A DNA stretch of 64,000 nt from Variovorax sp. PBL-H6 (GTDB lineage: Bacteria > Pseudomonadota > Gammaproteobacteria > Burkholderiales > Burkholderiaceae_C): NCBI RefSeq assembly GCF_901827155.1, contig NZ_LR594659.1:3596001-3660000 (forward strand), read 5' to 3'. The notes under the pieces are model-generated. The model did no database searches and was not told where the DNA came from. It saw nothing but the letters and a program-made list of their open reading frames with translations. Below are positions 33,995 through 42,994 of the stretch, one piece after another. The position numbers were made by a program, and so were the translations under genes. Numbering within the stretch: the stretch's first letter is position 1; each line of letters starts with the position of its first letter.

Positions 33995-35880
33995 GACTTC
34001 GGTTGCCACCGCAGCGTCAGGTAGACCGCGCGTCCGCGCTGGTTGTAGCCATGGACCGTCTCGTAGTTCACGTCGTTGAGGTTGGTGATGCGGCCTTGCA
34101 CGGCCCAGTCCTTCGACACCTTGTACTCGCCATGCAGATCCACGGTGGTGAAGTTGCCAAGCCGCATGGTATTGCGCGTGTCGTCGAAGCGCCGGCCCAC
34201 GTGCAGGGCCGAGGCGCCGAACTTCCAGGGACCGACGGCGTAGTCGACACCGAGCGAGGCCTGGTTCTTCGCGCGTCGCGGCAGCTGCGCGCCCGTGAGC
34301 TCGTTGCGCGGGTCGAGCGAATCGACACTCCCGTGGACCGTCCAGGGTCCGAACTGGCCGTCGTACCCCAAGGTCCAGCCCTCGATGCGCGCACGCGGCA
34401 CGTTCTCCGGCCGCGTCGTGCTGGTGATGAAGCCGGTGATCTTGTTGTCGTAGCGCACCAGCTTCACGCTGTGGCCGCCCTGGCTCCAGGTGATGCCGAT
34501 GTCCGTGTTCCTGCCCTCCTCCGGCTGCAGCGCAGGGTTGCCGAAGTCCGGGTAGTAGAGCTGGTTGAACGATGGCGCGACAAAGCTGGTGCCATGCGAC
34601 GCATGGACGCGCCAGTCCGGCGAGATGCGGTACCCATAGCCTGCGAACCAGGTGGCGCTGTCGCCGAACTGCGAGTTCCGGTCGTGCCGCGCATTGAGCT
34701 GCCAGCTGTGGGCGCCGGAACTGCCGTTGACGCCGACGAACGCCGAGTCGATGTCGCGATCGGTGACGCTGTATCGCGTGTCGCTGTTGACCTCTTGCGT
34801 GCGGCGCTCCAGTCCGGCCAGCACCGTACCGATCGGCGTCACGATGTCGTTCTGCCACAGGTACTCCTTCTGCGTGGTCTCGAACAGGCCCGGCATGTTG
34901 AAGGGCTGCGCGACGATGTTGCGCGTGTAGTCGCGGCTCTGCGCATAGCGCAGCTGCGTCTTCCAGCCGGAGGTCACGGTGCCGCTCACGCCGAGATACG
35001 CCGTCTGGGTGCGCGTCCGGCTGCGCGTGTCCCACTCCGGGCCGTCGTCATAGTGGTTGATGCCCTCGGAATAGAGCAGGCCGCTGTCGATCTTCCAGTC
35101 GGGATTGATCTGGAAGCCCAGCGAGGCGTTGAGCGCACTCTGCAAGAACGGATCTCGATCGGGATTGAAGTTGCCGAAGGGCACCCTGCGGTTGGTCGAG
35201 GAGAAGCCCTTGTCGATCGTGCGCTGCGCATCGAGCGAATAGGTGAAGGCCCCGGAGGCGCCGCTGAAGCCGCCGGTGATCTGCTTGTAGCCTTCGCTGC
35301 CGAGGGTGGTCGAGGCGCGCGGGCTGAACAGCGGATCGCCCGCCCTGCCCTTGCGCGTGAAGATCTGCACCACGCCGCCGACCCCGTCGCTGCCGTACAG
35401 CGCCGACGCCGGGCCCTTGACCACCTCGATGCGGTCGATCATGTCGACGGGGATGTTCTCCCACGCCGGCGTTCCGAGCGTGGCCGAGCCATAGCGCACG
35501 CCGTCGATCAGGAGCAACGTGTGCCGCGCTTCGGCGCCGCGGATGAACACGCTGCTGGCCTTGCCGGGGCCGCCGTTGGCAACAATCTGCACGCCGGCCA
35601 CGCGCGCCAGGATCTCCGGCAGCGTGCGGCTGGCCTGCTGCTCGATCTCCGCGCGGTCGATGACCACCGTGTCGGACAGCACTTCGTCGGCACGCGTCGG
35701 CGTGCGGTTGGCGGTCACCACCGTCTCGGCGAGCGCGTGAGTGCCTTGCGCGAGCGCCGGAGCGCACGCCAGGCCGCCCAGGGCCGCCACGATCGGAAGG
35801 GCCAGGGCGCGCGGCCCCGGGAAAAGACGCGGCGAGCCGCAACCATCGGCATGCGCGGAAGAAATGCTGGAAGTCATCAT
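33991..35880 (-). CDS. btuB: TonB-dependent vitamin B12 receptor
   Basis: Outer-membrane TonB-dependent transporter, about 629 residues. Signal segment ALPIVAALGGLACAPALAQ; TonB-box-like AETVVTANRTPTR; plug domain (SRTLPEILARVAGVQI, SSVFIRGAEARHTLLLIDGVRYG, IDRIEVVKGPASALYGSDGVGGVVQIFT); 22-strand barrel ending in RAVYLTLRWQPKS. Start taken at the ATG 35880 (another at 35877 and one at 35898). Leads the operon and is preceded by a cobalamin riboswitch, which makes cobalamin the likely substrate. Confidence 0.93.
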   Translation of the reverse strand: MMTSSISSAHADGCGSPRLFPGPRALALPIVAALGGLACAPALAQGTHALAETVVTANRTPTRADEVLSDTVVIDRAEIEQQASRTLPEILARVAGVQIVANGGPGKASSVFIRGAEARHTLLLIDGVRYGSATLGTPAWENIPVDMIDRIEVVKGPASALYGSDGVGGVVQIFTRKGRAGDPLFSPRASTTLGSEGYKQITGGFSGASGAFTYSLDAQRTIDKGFSSTNRRVPFGNFNPDRDPFLQSALNASLGFQINPDWKIDSGLLYSEGINHYDDGPEWDTRSRTRTQTAYLGVSGTVTSGWKTQLRYAQSRDYTRNIVAQPFNMPGLFETTQKEYLWQNDIVTPIGTVLAGLERRTQEVNSDTRYSVTDRDIDSAFVGVNGSSGAHSWQLNARHDRNSQFGDSATWFAGYGYRISPDWRVHASHGTSFVAPSFNQLYYPDFGNPALQPEEGRNTDIGITWSQGGHSVKLVRYDNKITGFITSTTRPENVPRARIEGWTLGYDGQFGPWTVHGSVDSLDPRNELTGAQLPRRAKNQASLGVDYAVGPWKFGASALHVGRRFDDTRNTMRLGNFTTVDLHGEYKVSKDWAVQGRITNLNDVNYETVHGYNQRGRAVYLTLRWQPKS

Positions 35881-35963
35881 GAAGACACAAGAGATCAATG
35901 CCCGTCACCGGCTTCCCCGCCGGTGCTTGGACGTCATGGCTGCCGCCTGCTCGTGCATGCGGC

Positions 35964-36165
35964 AGCCGCCTCGTTGGCCGGTATCCGGGCTGACAGCACG
36001 CCCTTGCCGCCTTCCCAGGCACCTGTTTCAGGGCGCCCAGTGGCTTGTTGACGAGGGTGGCACCGAGGGGTGCCGGCTGTTTGACCGTTGCGGGGGCAGC
36101 GCAGGTTGGCTGGGCCCTGAGGGGCTTCGACTCCTGCTTCCCGTTGAACTGCGCCGCGTGAACCA
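35964..36165 (-). promoter_or_regulatory. Cobalamin (adenosylcobalamin) riboswitch
   Basis: Leader of btuB on the minus strand. Recognisable conserved parts, 5' to 3': GTTCAACGGGAA (about 36141), CTGCCCCCGCAACGGT (36084-36100), CCACTGGG, CTGGGAAGGCGGCAAGGG and the 3' B12-box end GTCAGCCCGGATACCGGCC (35975-35993). Expected to shut down the btuB-cob operon when cobalamin is plentiful. Boundaries approximate. Confidence 0.93.
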
Positions 36166-36235
36166 CGGCGCGAGCACCAACGCGGCGGATTTTATGTGTA
36201 AACGCCGGCGTGGCCGGAAACTACAATCGCCCCCC

Positions 36236-36463
36236 ATGCCTGCACCGAGCCGTATTGACCAGATCGCCGAGCGCGTCGAACGTTTGCTTGTGCGCCACGA
36301 AGAAGTGCAGCGAACCAACGCACTGCTGCAAGAGCAGGTGAATGCACTGACGCGCGAGCGCGACGCGCTCAAGTCGCGCCTGGCCGCGGCGCGCAGCCGG
36401 CTCGATGCGCTGCTCGACCAGCTGCCGGCCGATCCCTCCCAAGACGCCTCCTCCTCCAATTGA
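36236..36463 (+). CDS. ZapB-like coiled-coil protein (TIGR02449 type)
   Basis: Small coiled-coil protein of 75 residues, ending in ...SQDASSSN. Heptad-like pattern through RIDQIAERVERLLVRHEEVQRTNALLQEQVNALTRERDALKSRLAAARSRLDALLDQL (read in pieces). It matches the small SlyX/ZapB-like family found before zapA in many proteobacteria, probably involved in cell division. TACAAT at 36222-36227 could be its -10 box. The stop overlaps the zapA start by one base (TGATG). Divergent from the btuB leader. Confidence 0.8.
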   Translation: MPAPSRIDQIAERVERLLVRHEEVQRTNALLQEQVNALTRERDALKSRLAAARSRLDALLDQLPADPSQDASSSN

Positions 36464-36813
36464 TGAAACAAGTCGAAGTCCAGATCATGGGCCAGAGCTA
36501 TCTCCTCGGCTGCCCCGAAGGCGGCGAAAAGCAGCTGCGCGAGGCGGTCGAGCGGGTCGATGCCGCGATGTGCAAGATCCGCGATGCGGGCAAGGTCAAG
36601 GCCCGCGACCGCATTGCCGTGCTGGCATCCCTCAACCTGGCCTTCGACCTGGCCCAGCGCGAGGCCTCGCTGGCCGCCGTCGCGCCCCCGTCGCCGGCCT
36701 CCACGCCGGCGCCGGCCGAGGCCCCGGGCAACGACGATGCCGACGAGGGCCGTGCCGCGCAATTGATCCAGCGCCTCGACCAAGCCCTCGCCGGCGACGG
36801 TCATTTGCTCTGA
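36463..36813 (+). CDS. zapA: Cell division protein ZapA
   Basis: ZapA, 116 residues, binds and bundles FtsZ. N-terminal KQVEVQIMGQSYLLGCPEGGEKQLREAVERVDAAMCKIRDAGKVKARDRIAVLASLNLAFDL (in pieces) is the family domain. The C-terminal part is a Pro/Ala linker and a helix with ending QALAGDGHLL. Followed directly by 6S RNA, as in most beta- and gammaproteobacteria. Confidence 0.93.
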   Translation: MKQVEVQIMGQSYLLGCPEGGEKQLREAVERVDAAMCKIRDAGKVKARDRIAVLASLNLAFDLAQREASLAAVAPPSPASTPAPAEAPGNDDADEGRAAQLIQRLDQALAGDGHLL

Positions 36814-36852
36814 GGCGCACGCGCCGACGCTGCGGCAGGCGTAAAATCCAAT

Positions 36853-37028
36853 TCGTCTGCGGTGTGCGTCGGGCTCTATATGTCCTTGTTCCAATGCTCT
36901 ACGGAGCCGGGCTTGGTATATCGCTTGGCGGGTGTGATCATCTCGCGTCAGATGAACCCGAAGCCTTGCTGCCCTCGCCCACCTGAACCCCGGTTCAGGA
37001 TGCGAGTCCGGCCCCACTCGCAGACACC
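36853..37028 (+). ncRNA. ssrS: 6S RNA
   Basis: Located immediately after zapA, the usual site. A TAAAAT -10 box lies at 36842-36847. The ends pair (GTCTGCG at 36855-36861 with CGCAGAC at 37019-37025), and the 3' part holds CACCTGAACCCCGGTTCAGG, the conserved 3' hairpin seen in other 6S RNAs. The middle would form the open bubble that mimics a melted promoter and binds sigma-70 RNA polymerase. Ends estimated within a few bases. Confidence 0.88.
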
Positions 37029-37040
37029 TTTTCTCGACGG

Positions 37041-37073
37041 CCACGGCCCCGCTCCCGGGGCCGTGGTTTTTTT
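37041..37073 (+). terminator. Rho-independent terminator after 6S RNA
   Basis: CCACGGCCCC at 37041-37050 pairs with GGGGCCGTGG at 37057-37066, followed by seven T. Strong stem; ends the 6S RNA or its precursor before the permease gene. Confidence 0.9.
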
Positions 37074-37100
37074 AAGCCCTCGAAGACCAAGAATTTCTCC

Positions 37101-37916
37101 ATGACGCTCGCCCCCCTGCTGATCGCCGAACTCGCCGTGCTGGGCGTCGGCACCGGCTTCCTCGCCGGTCTGCTGGGCATCGGCGGCGGCATGCTGATGG
37201 TGCCCTTCATCACCATCATCCTCGGCCACCGGGGCGTCCCGGCCGACCTGGCGGTCAAGATGGCGATCGCGACCTCGATGGCCACCATCATCTTCACCTC
37301 GATCTCGAGCGTGCGCGCGCATCACAAGCGCGGCGCCGTGCGCTGGGACATTGCCCGGCGGCTCGCGCCGGGGATCGTGCTCGGCAGCCTGGTCGGCAGC
37401 CTCGGCGTGTTCGCGCTGCTCAAGGGCCAGGCGCTGGCAGTCTTCTTCGCGCTCTTCGTCGGCTTCTCGGCGACGCAGATGTTCCTCGACAAGAAGCCCA
37501 AGCCCACGCGGCAATTGCCGGGCACCGGCGGCCAGCTCGCGGCCGGCGGCGCGATCGGCTTCATCTCCGGCCTGGTAGGCGCGGGCGGCGGCTTCATCAG
37601 CGTGCCCTTCATGACCTGGTGCAACATCGCGATCCACAACGCGGTGGCAACCAGCGCGGCCCTGGGCTTTCCCATCGCGGTGGCGAACGTGGCGGGCTAC
37701 ATCGTAAGCGGCCAATCGGTGCAGGGGCTGCCCGAGGGCTCGATCGGCTACATCTGGCTGCCCGCGCTGGCCGTGATCGCGATCTCCAGCTTTCTCACCG
37801 CCCCGCTCGGCGCCAAGGCCGCACACAGCCTGCCGGTATCGAAGCTCAAGCGCGTGTTCGCGAGCATCCTGTACGTGCTGGCCGCCTACATGCTGTGGAA
37901 GGGCCTGCACGGCTGA
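37101..37916 (+). CDS. TauE/SafE-family sulfite/anion exporter permease
   Basis: Inner-membrane permease of 271 residues with about eight helices in two repeats: AELAVLGVGTGFLAGLLGIGGGMLMVPFITIILG and GGAIGFISGLVGAGGGFISVPFMTWCN, each with the GxGGG motif of the TauE/SafE (DUF81) family. Members export or import small sulfur-containing or organic anions. Substrate unknown. Stands alone after the 6S RNA terminator. Confidence 0.9.
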   Translation: MTLAPLLIAELAVLGVGTGFLAGLLGIGGGMLMVPFITIILGHRGVPADLAVKMAIATSMATIIFTSISSVRAHHKRGAVRWDIARRLAPGIVLGSLVGSLGVFALLKGQALAVFFALFVGFSATQMFLDKKPKPTRQLPGTGGQLAAGGAIGFISGLVGAGGGFISVPFMTWCNIAIHNAVATSAALGFPIAVANVAGYIVSGQSVQGLPEGSIGYIWLPALAVIAISSFLTAPLGAKAAHSLPVSKLKRVFASILYVLAAYMLWKGLHG

Positions 37917-38021
37917 GCGCAAATCCCTGATGACGATCGGCTTCTCTGTACGCGCGCGGCGCCCCGCCGTATAACCCTGGCATGCGGCGCCTGGCCGCAG
38001 TTCAGACAACGAGAGGCTTGC

Positions 38022-38447
38022 ATGAAGATCCTGGTCGCCGTCGACGGCAGTCCCCATACCCAGAAGGCGCTCGATTACCTGGTCGCCCACCGCGCCATGT
38101 TCGTCGAAGGCAACGAACTCTTCCTGGTGCACGTGTGCACAGGCGTACCCGGGCACGTTGCACGGCACCTGAGTCGCGAGGTGGTCGGGGACTACTACGC
38201 CGAAGAGAACGCGAAGGTGCTCGAGCCGGTCAAGGCTTTCCTCGAGAAACAGGGCGTCACCAACTTCCGCAACCAGGGACGCCATGGCCATGCCGCCGAG
38301 GAGATCCTGAAGGCCGCCACCGAATACGGCGCCGAGCTGGTCGTGATGGGCACGCATGGCCATGGCATCTTCGGCCGCGCACTCATGGGCTCGGTGGCAA
38401 CCAAGGTCATCGCGGAGACGGACATCTCGGTGTTGCTGGTGCAGTAG
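38022..38447 (+). CDS. Universal stress protein family (UspA)
   Basis: UspA-domain protein of 141 residues. The N-terminal strand MKILVAVDGSPHTQKALDYLV and the nucleotide-binding C-terminal motif VMGTHGHGIFGRALMGSVATKVI (G-2x-G-9x-G-S/T) indicate an ATP-binding class Usp. Upstream ATAACC and a GAGAGG-like ribosome site are present. A single gene; role in stress survival is general family knowledge. Confidence 0.9.
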   Translation: MKILVAVDGSPHTQKALDYLVAHRAMFVEGNELFLVHVCTGVPGHVARHLSREVVGDYYAEENAKVLEPVKAFLEKQGVTNFRNQGRHGHAAEEILKAATEYGAELVVMGTHGHGIFGRALMGSVATKVIAETDISVLLVQ

Positions 38448-38499
38448 CACCCTGCCCTCCCCCCACGCAGGGCGGCCGGCGAGGCGACAAGACAGGCGA

Positions 38500-39456
38500 C
38501 TAGTGCCGCGACCGCCACTCGCGCGGCGAACAACCGAATCGATCGCGAAACGCTCGGCTGAAATGCGCCGCGTCGTTGAAGCCGCGGCCGTAGGCGATCT
38601 CGCTGACCGTGCTGCCCGCGAGGCGCGGCTCCCGCAAGTCGCGGCTGCAGGCCTCCAGCCTGCGCTCCCAGATGTACTGCGCCGGCGTGAGCGGCTCACT
38701 CCTGAACACGCGATGGATCTGGCTTACCGACAGGCCGAGCTCCGCCGCCAGGCTGCCCACCGACAGCGCCGGGTCGGCGAGTTGCTCGTCGACGCAGCGC
38801 TTGATGCGCGCGAGGTGATAGGCCGCGAGGTGGCTCAGCCCCGGCGAGCGCGCAGCGGGCAGCGTCTGCAGCCCGGCCACCAGGATGCTGAGCACGCCGT
38901 TCGCGACCGCCAGTGCCGACGCGGGCTGCAGCGCATCGATGTCCTCCCGCAAGGTGCGGATCATGCTGATCAGCAAGTGGCCGGCACCTTCGCGCCCGGA
39001 CACGGTGGTTGCCGTCAGCGCCTCGGTCTGGCGCAGCTCGCTGCGCAGGCGTTCGCCGGGCAGCTTGAGCACGATCTGCTCGAAGGCGTCGTCGAACAGC
39101 AGTTGGTAAGGCCGCGTGCTGTCATAGAGCGCGAAGTCGCCGACGGCGAGCACGGCGTCGCGCCCGTCCTGCCGCACGACGCCGCGGCCGGCCGTCTGGA
39201 TGCCGACCAGAAAATAGTCATCTGTCGAACGGGCGATGTGGCCAGGCGTTCGCATCACGCTTTGCGCGCCGGAGTTCACTACCGACACATCGAGGCTGGG
39301 CAAGGCATGGCGGCGGATGCTGCCGTTGAAGTCGCCGGCCGGGCGCTCTCGCGCCGGGTCGCATCCGAGCTGCACATAGACGTTGCAGATCATGTCGGTC
39401 CAGTACGCAAGGCGCTGGTCGCGGGGTACGGCGTCGGTGCTGAACAACTGGGACAT
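38500..39456 (-). CDS. AraC-family transcriptional regulator
   Basis: AraC/XylS regulator of 318 residues. N-terminal AraC-binding (cupin-like) domain, FLVGIQTAGRGVVRQDGRDAVLAVGDFALYDSTRPYQLLF (read in pieces), typical of AlkS/FeaR-type sensors, and two C-terminal helix-turn-helix motifs (DPALSVGSLAAELGLSVSQIHRVF; SEIAYGRGFNDAAHFSRAFRDRFGCSPREW). The ATG at 39456 has GGGAGG upstream. Divergent from the nitrilase gene with 167 bases between, so it probably activates nitrilase expression (inference). Confidence 0.9.
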   Translation of the reverse strand: MSQLFSTDAVPRDQRLAYWTDMICNVYVQLGCDPARERPAGDFNGSIRRHALPSLDVSVVNSGAQSVMRTPGHIARSTDDYFLVGIQTAGRGVVRQDGRDAVLAVGDFALYDSTRPYQLLFDDAFEQIVLKLPGERLRSELRQTEALTATTVSGREGAGHLLISMIRTLREDIDALQPASALAVANGVLSILVAGLQTLPAARSPGLSHLAAYHLARIKRCVDEQLADPALSVGSLAAELGLSVSQIHRVFRSEPLTPAQYIWERRLEACSRDLREPRLAGSTVSEIAYGRGFNDAAHFSRAFRDRFGCSPREWRSRH

Positions 39457-39623
39457 GGGGGGCCTCCCGGAGGCAGCGCGCAACGCAGGGACAAGAACGC
39501 CGCGAGATCCGGACAAGATGAATGGCGGGGTCGAACTTACGCTTCAAGCAACCCACATGCCAGCGCGCAAACCCGATGCGCGCGGCGTGTGCGGCCCTCT
39601 TCCTTCACCCTCCGGAGCCCGCC

Positions 39624-40673
39624 ATGGCCAGCAAGACCCATCCCCGACTTCGCGTCGCCGCCGTCCAGGCAGCGCCCGTGTTCCTCGATCTCGACGGCAC
39701 CCTCGACAAGACCGTCGACCTGATCGCCCAGGCCGCGGCGCAGGGCGTGCAGCTGATCGCTTTTCCGGAGACCTGGGTACCGGGCTATCCCTGGTGGATC
39801 TGGCTCGACTCGCCTGCGTGGGGCATGCAGTTCGTGCAGCGCTACCACGACAACTCGCTGGTCGTCGGCTCGCCCGAGTTCGACCGCGTGCGCGAGGCCG
39901 CGCGCAAGCATGGGGTCTGGGTCTCGCTCGGCTACAGCGAAAGGGCTGGCGGCAGCCTCTACATCGCCCAGGCATTGATCGATGATCAGGGCCGCACAGT
40001 GCAGACCCGCCGCAAGCTCAAGCCCACGCACGTGGAGCGCACCGTCTTCGGCGAGGGCGATGGCTCCGACCTCACCGTGTGCGAGACGGCGATCGGCAAC
40101 GTCGGGTCGCTTTCGTGCTGGGAGCACCTGCAGCCGCTCAGCAAGTACGCGATGTATGCACAGAACGAGCAGATCCATTGCGCCGCCTGGCCCAGCTTCT
40201 CGCTATACCGCGGGGCGGCCTACGCGCTCGGGGCCGAGGTCAACAATGCCGCCAGCCAGGTCTATGCGGCCGAGGGGCAGTGCTTCGTGGTCGCGCCCTG
40301 CGCGACCGTCTCCCAGGCCATGAGCGACATGCTGTGCACCGACCCGGGAAAGCAGCAGATGCTGCGGGTGGGCGGCGGCTTCGCGCGCATCTATGGACCC
40401 GATGGGGCGCCGTTGGGCACGCCGCTCGCCGAGGACCAGGAAGGGCTGGTGACAGCCGACATCGACCTCGGCATGATCTCGCTCGCCAAGGCGGCCGGCG
40501 ACCCGAGCGGCCACTATGCACGACCCGACGTGACGCAACTGCTGCTCAACAAGGCGCGCCGCGAGCCCGTGGTGTTCCAGCGGCCGGCAGAGACGGAAGC
40601 CGGTGCTTTCGAGGCCGTGGTGGCCAAGCCAGAGCTTGCGGCCGGCAGCACGCCGCTGCCGCTGGCCGCCTGA
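39624..40673 (+). CDS. Nitrilase (aliphatic/aryl nitrile hydrolase)
   Basis: Cytoplasmic nitrilase of 349 residues, hydrolysing nitriles directly to carboxylic acids and ammonia. The catalytic triad is in place: Glu49 in FPETWVPGYPWW, Lys131 in RRKLKPTHVERTVFGEGDG, Cys165 in GSLSCWEHLQPLSKYAM. The C/W/E/H pattern after the Cys is the true nitrilase branch rather than amidases or carbamoylases. The ATG at 39624 is preferred over in-frame upstream codons with no homology. Substrate unknown. Convergent with the malonyl-CoA synthetase gene, two bases apart. Confidence 0.93.
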   Translation: MASKTHPRLRVAAVQAAPVFLDLDGTLDKTVDLIAQAAAQGVQLIAFPETWVPGYPWWIWLDSPAWGMQFVQRYHDNSLVVGSPEFDRVREAARKHGVWVSLGYSERAGGSLYIAQALIDDQGRTVQTRRKLKPTHVERTVFGEGDGSDLTVCETAIGNVGSLSCWEHLQPLSKYAMYAQNEQIHCAAWPSFSLYRGAAYALGAEVNNAASQVYAAEGQCFVVAPCATVSQAMSDMLCTDPGKQQMLRVGGGFARIYGPDGAPLGTPLAEDQEGLVTADIDLGMISLAKAAGDPSGHYARPDVTQLLLNKARREPVVFQRPAETEAGAFEAVVAKPELAAGSTPLPLAA

Positions 40674-40675
40674 CG

Positions 40676-42220
40676 CTACGCAGCCTCGAAAAGCCCCTTG
40701 TGCTGCTCCCGCAGCAGCGCCTTCTGCACCTTGCCCATGGTGTTGCGCGGCAGCTCCGGCACGATGAAGCAGCGCTTGGGAATCTTGAAGTTCGCCAGCT
40801 TGGCCTTGAGCTCGGCGACGATCGCCTCGCCGTCGAGCGCCGCGCCGGGCTTGGGTGTGACGACCGCTACGCCCACCTCGCCGAAGTCCGGATGCGGCAC
40901 GCCGATCACGGCGCTTTCCGCAACGCCCGGCATGTCGTTGATGTAGCCCTCGATCTCGACGGGGTAGACGTTGTAGCCGCCACTGATGATCAGGTCCTTG
41001 CTGCGGCCCACGATCGTCACGTAGCCCATGTTGTCGATCCGGCCTACATCGCCCGTCTTGAAGAAGCCATCCTGGGTGAACTCCTCCGCGGTCTTCTCGG
41101 GCATGCGCCAGTAGCCCGCGAACACATTCGGACCCGCCACCTCGATATGACCGATCTCGCCGGTGGCGCAAGGCTGGCCCGCGTCGTCTCGCACGCGTAG
41201 CTGTATGCCGGGAAGCGGAAAGCCCACCGTGCCGCCGCGCCGCTCGCCCTGTACGGCACTGTACGGGTTGGACGTGAGCATCACGGTCTCGCTCATCCCG
41301 TAGCGCTCGAGAATGGTGTGGCCGGTGCGCTCGCGCCAGGCCTCGAAGGTCTCGAGCAGCAGCGGCGCCGAACCGGAGATGAAGAGCCGCATGCTGTTGC
41401 ACGCCTCGCGCGTGAGCGTGGGCTCGGCCAGCATGCGCGTGTACAGCGTGGGCACGCCCATGAACACCGTCGCGTCGGGCAGCCGGGCCACCACGCGCTT
41501 CGGGTCGAAGCGGTTGAGCCAGATCATCTGGCTGCCGCTGATCAGTGCACCATGGAGGGCGACGAAGAGGCCGTGCACGTGGAAGATGGGCAGCGCGTGG
41601 ATCAGCACGTCGGCGCCCGGGCGCCAGCCCCAGTAGTCCTTCAGCACCTCGGCGTTCGACTGCAGGTTGCGGTGCGTGAGCATCGCGCCCTTGCTGCGGC
41701 CGGTGGTGCCGCTGGTGTAGAGGATCGCCGCCAGGTCGTCGGGCTTCTTCTGCGCCACCCGGTGCTGGTCACTGCACTGCGCCGCAACTTCGAGCAGCGT
41801 GCCCTTGCGGTCGTCGTCGAGCGTGAACACGTGCCGCGTGCCGGCCGCGCTTGCGAGAGGCGCCACCCAGCCGGCGTTGGCGCTGCTGCACACCACCACC
41901 GCGGGCTCGGCATCGCCGAGAAAGTAGGCGATCTCGGCCTCGCGGTACGCGGTGTTGAGCGGCAGGAACACGTAGCCCGCGCGCAGGGTCGCGAGGTAGA
42001 GCATCATGGCCTCGACCGACTTCTCGACCTGCACCGCGACGCGGTCGCCGGCCTTCAGGCCGATCGCATCGAGCAGGTTGGCGATCATGGCGCTGGCGCG
42101 TTCCAGGTCGCGCCAGGCGTAGTAGAGGCCGTCGTCGGTCTCCACCGCGATGGCATCGAGGTCCGAGGGGAAGGCGGCACGCAGCGCGGCGAAGAGGTTG
42201 GCGTTGGTCGGGTCGGTCAT
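40676..42220 (-). CDS. matB: Malonyl-CoA synthetase (AMP-forming ligase)
   Basis: Acyl-CoA ligase of the ANL superfamily, 514 residues. ATP-binding ILYTSGTTGRSKGAMLTHRNL, LPIFHVHGLFVALHGAL, LERYGMSETVMLTSNPY, GFFKTGDVGRID and the catalytic lysine region RNTMGKVQKALLR. The ERYGMSE-type motif with TSNPY after it is typical of MatB, and the neighbouring malonyl-CoA decarboxylase supports malonate as the substrate. Makes malonyl-CoA from malonate, CoA and ATP. Last gene of the operon, 12 bases after the enoyl-CoA hydratase. Confidence 0.9.
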   Translation of the reverse strand: MTDPTNANLFAALRAAFPSDLDAIAVETDDGLYYAWRDLERASAMIANLLDAIGLKAGDRVAVQVEKSVEAMMLYLATLRAGYVFLPLNTAYREAEIAYFLGDAEPAVVVCSSANAGWVAPLASAAGTRHVFTLDDDRKGTLLEVAAQCSDQHRVAQKKPDDLAAILYTSGTTGRSKGAMLTHRNLQSNAEVLKDYWGWRPGADVLIHALPIFHVHGLFVALHGALISGSQMIWLNRFDPKRVVARLPDATVFMGVPTLYTRMLAEPTLTREACNSMRLFISGSAPLLLETFEAWRERTGHTILERYGMSETVMLTSNPYSAVQGERRGGTVGFPLPGIQLRVRDDAGQPCATGEIGHIEVAGPNVFAGYWRMPEKTAEEFTQDGFFKTGDVGRIDNMGYVTIVGRSKDLIISGGYNVYPVEIEGYINDMPGVAESAVIGVPHPDFGEVGVAVVTPKPGAALDGEAIVAELKAKLANFKIPKRCFIVPELPRNTMGKVQKALLREQHKGLFEAA

Positions 42221-42232
42221 GTCATCGTGCGT

Positions 42233-42994
42233 TCAAAAGACGGGCGGACGCTTGGCCAAAAAGGCGGCGACGCCCTCGCGATGCTCGGGCGAATCGGCGT
42301 AGTCGTAGGCGGAGGCGAGCAGACTTTCGGCGGAAATCGCCGCCAGTGTGCGCTTGTTGGCGCGGGCCGCCGCGGGCGCCAGCGCCGCCACGCGCCGGGC
42401 ATGCGCCAGCGCCGTCGAGTCCACCTCCGCATCGGGCAGCACGGCCAGCAAGAAGCCGGCATCGCAGAGGCGCTGCGCTCCGTGCACGCTCGCGGCCAGC
42501 AGCATGTCGCGCGCGAGCGTGTCGCCGACCGCGCCGCGCACCAGGGCCGCCTCCCGCGGCGCCATCGGGAAGCCGAGCTTCGCGATCGGGGCGCCGAATT
42601 TCGCGCCCTGGCCAGCGAGGCGGATGTCGCAGCAGCTCGCGATCTCGAGGCCCGCGCCCATGCAGGCGCCCTCGATCTGCGCGACCAGCGGCAGCTCGCA
42701 GGCGAGCATGGCCGCGAGTGCGCCCCAGACTTCGTTCTCGTGGAATTCGCGCAGCGAGGCTTCGTCGAAGCGGAAGGAGGGGTACTCAGAGATGTCGCCG
42801 CCGGCGCAGAACTGGCCAGCTTCGCCGCGCACCACCACGCAACGCAGCGAGCCGTCATGGGCCAGCGCCTGGTCGAACACGGCGCGCAACTCGCGCCACA
42901 TCGCACGGGACATGGCATTGAGCCGCCCAGGATTCGCGAGCGTGACGCGGGCGATCGGCCCCTCTCGCTCCAGCGTGACGGCCCCCTGCCTCAT
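42233..42994 (-). CDS. Enoyl-CoA hydratase/isomerase family protein
   Basis: Crotonase-fold protein of 253 residues. ARVTLANPGRLNAMSRAMW at the N-terminus; oxyanion-hole segment GQFCAGGDISEYPSF; second CoA/oxyanion segment EGACMGAGLEIASCCDIRLAGQGAKFGAPIAKLG. The sequence after it lacks an obvious pair of catalytic Glu residues of true hydratases, so the reaction may differ (hydrolase, isomerase or decarboxylase). Within the malonate operon; ATG overlaps the Bug gene stop (42991-42994). Confidence 0.85.
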   Translation of the reverse strand: MRQGAVTLEREGPIARVTLANPGRLNAMSRAMWRELRAVFDQALAHDGSLRCVVVRGEAGQFCAGGDISEYPSFRFDEASLREFHENEVWGALAAMLACELPLVAQIEGACMGAGLEIASCCDIRLAGQGAKFGAPIAKLGFPMAPREAALVRGAVGDTLARDMLLAASVHGAQRLCDAGFLLAVLPDAEVDSTALAHARRVAALAPAAARANKRTLAAISAESLLASAYDYADSPEHREGVAAFLAKRPPVF

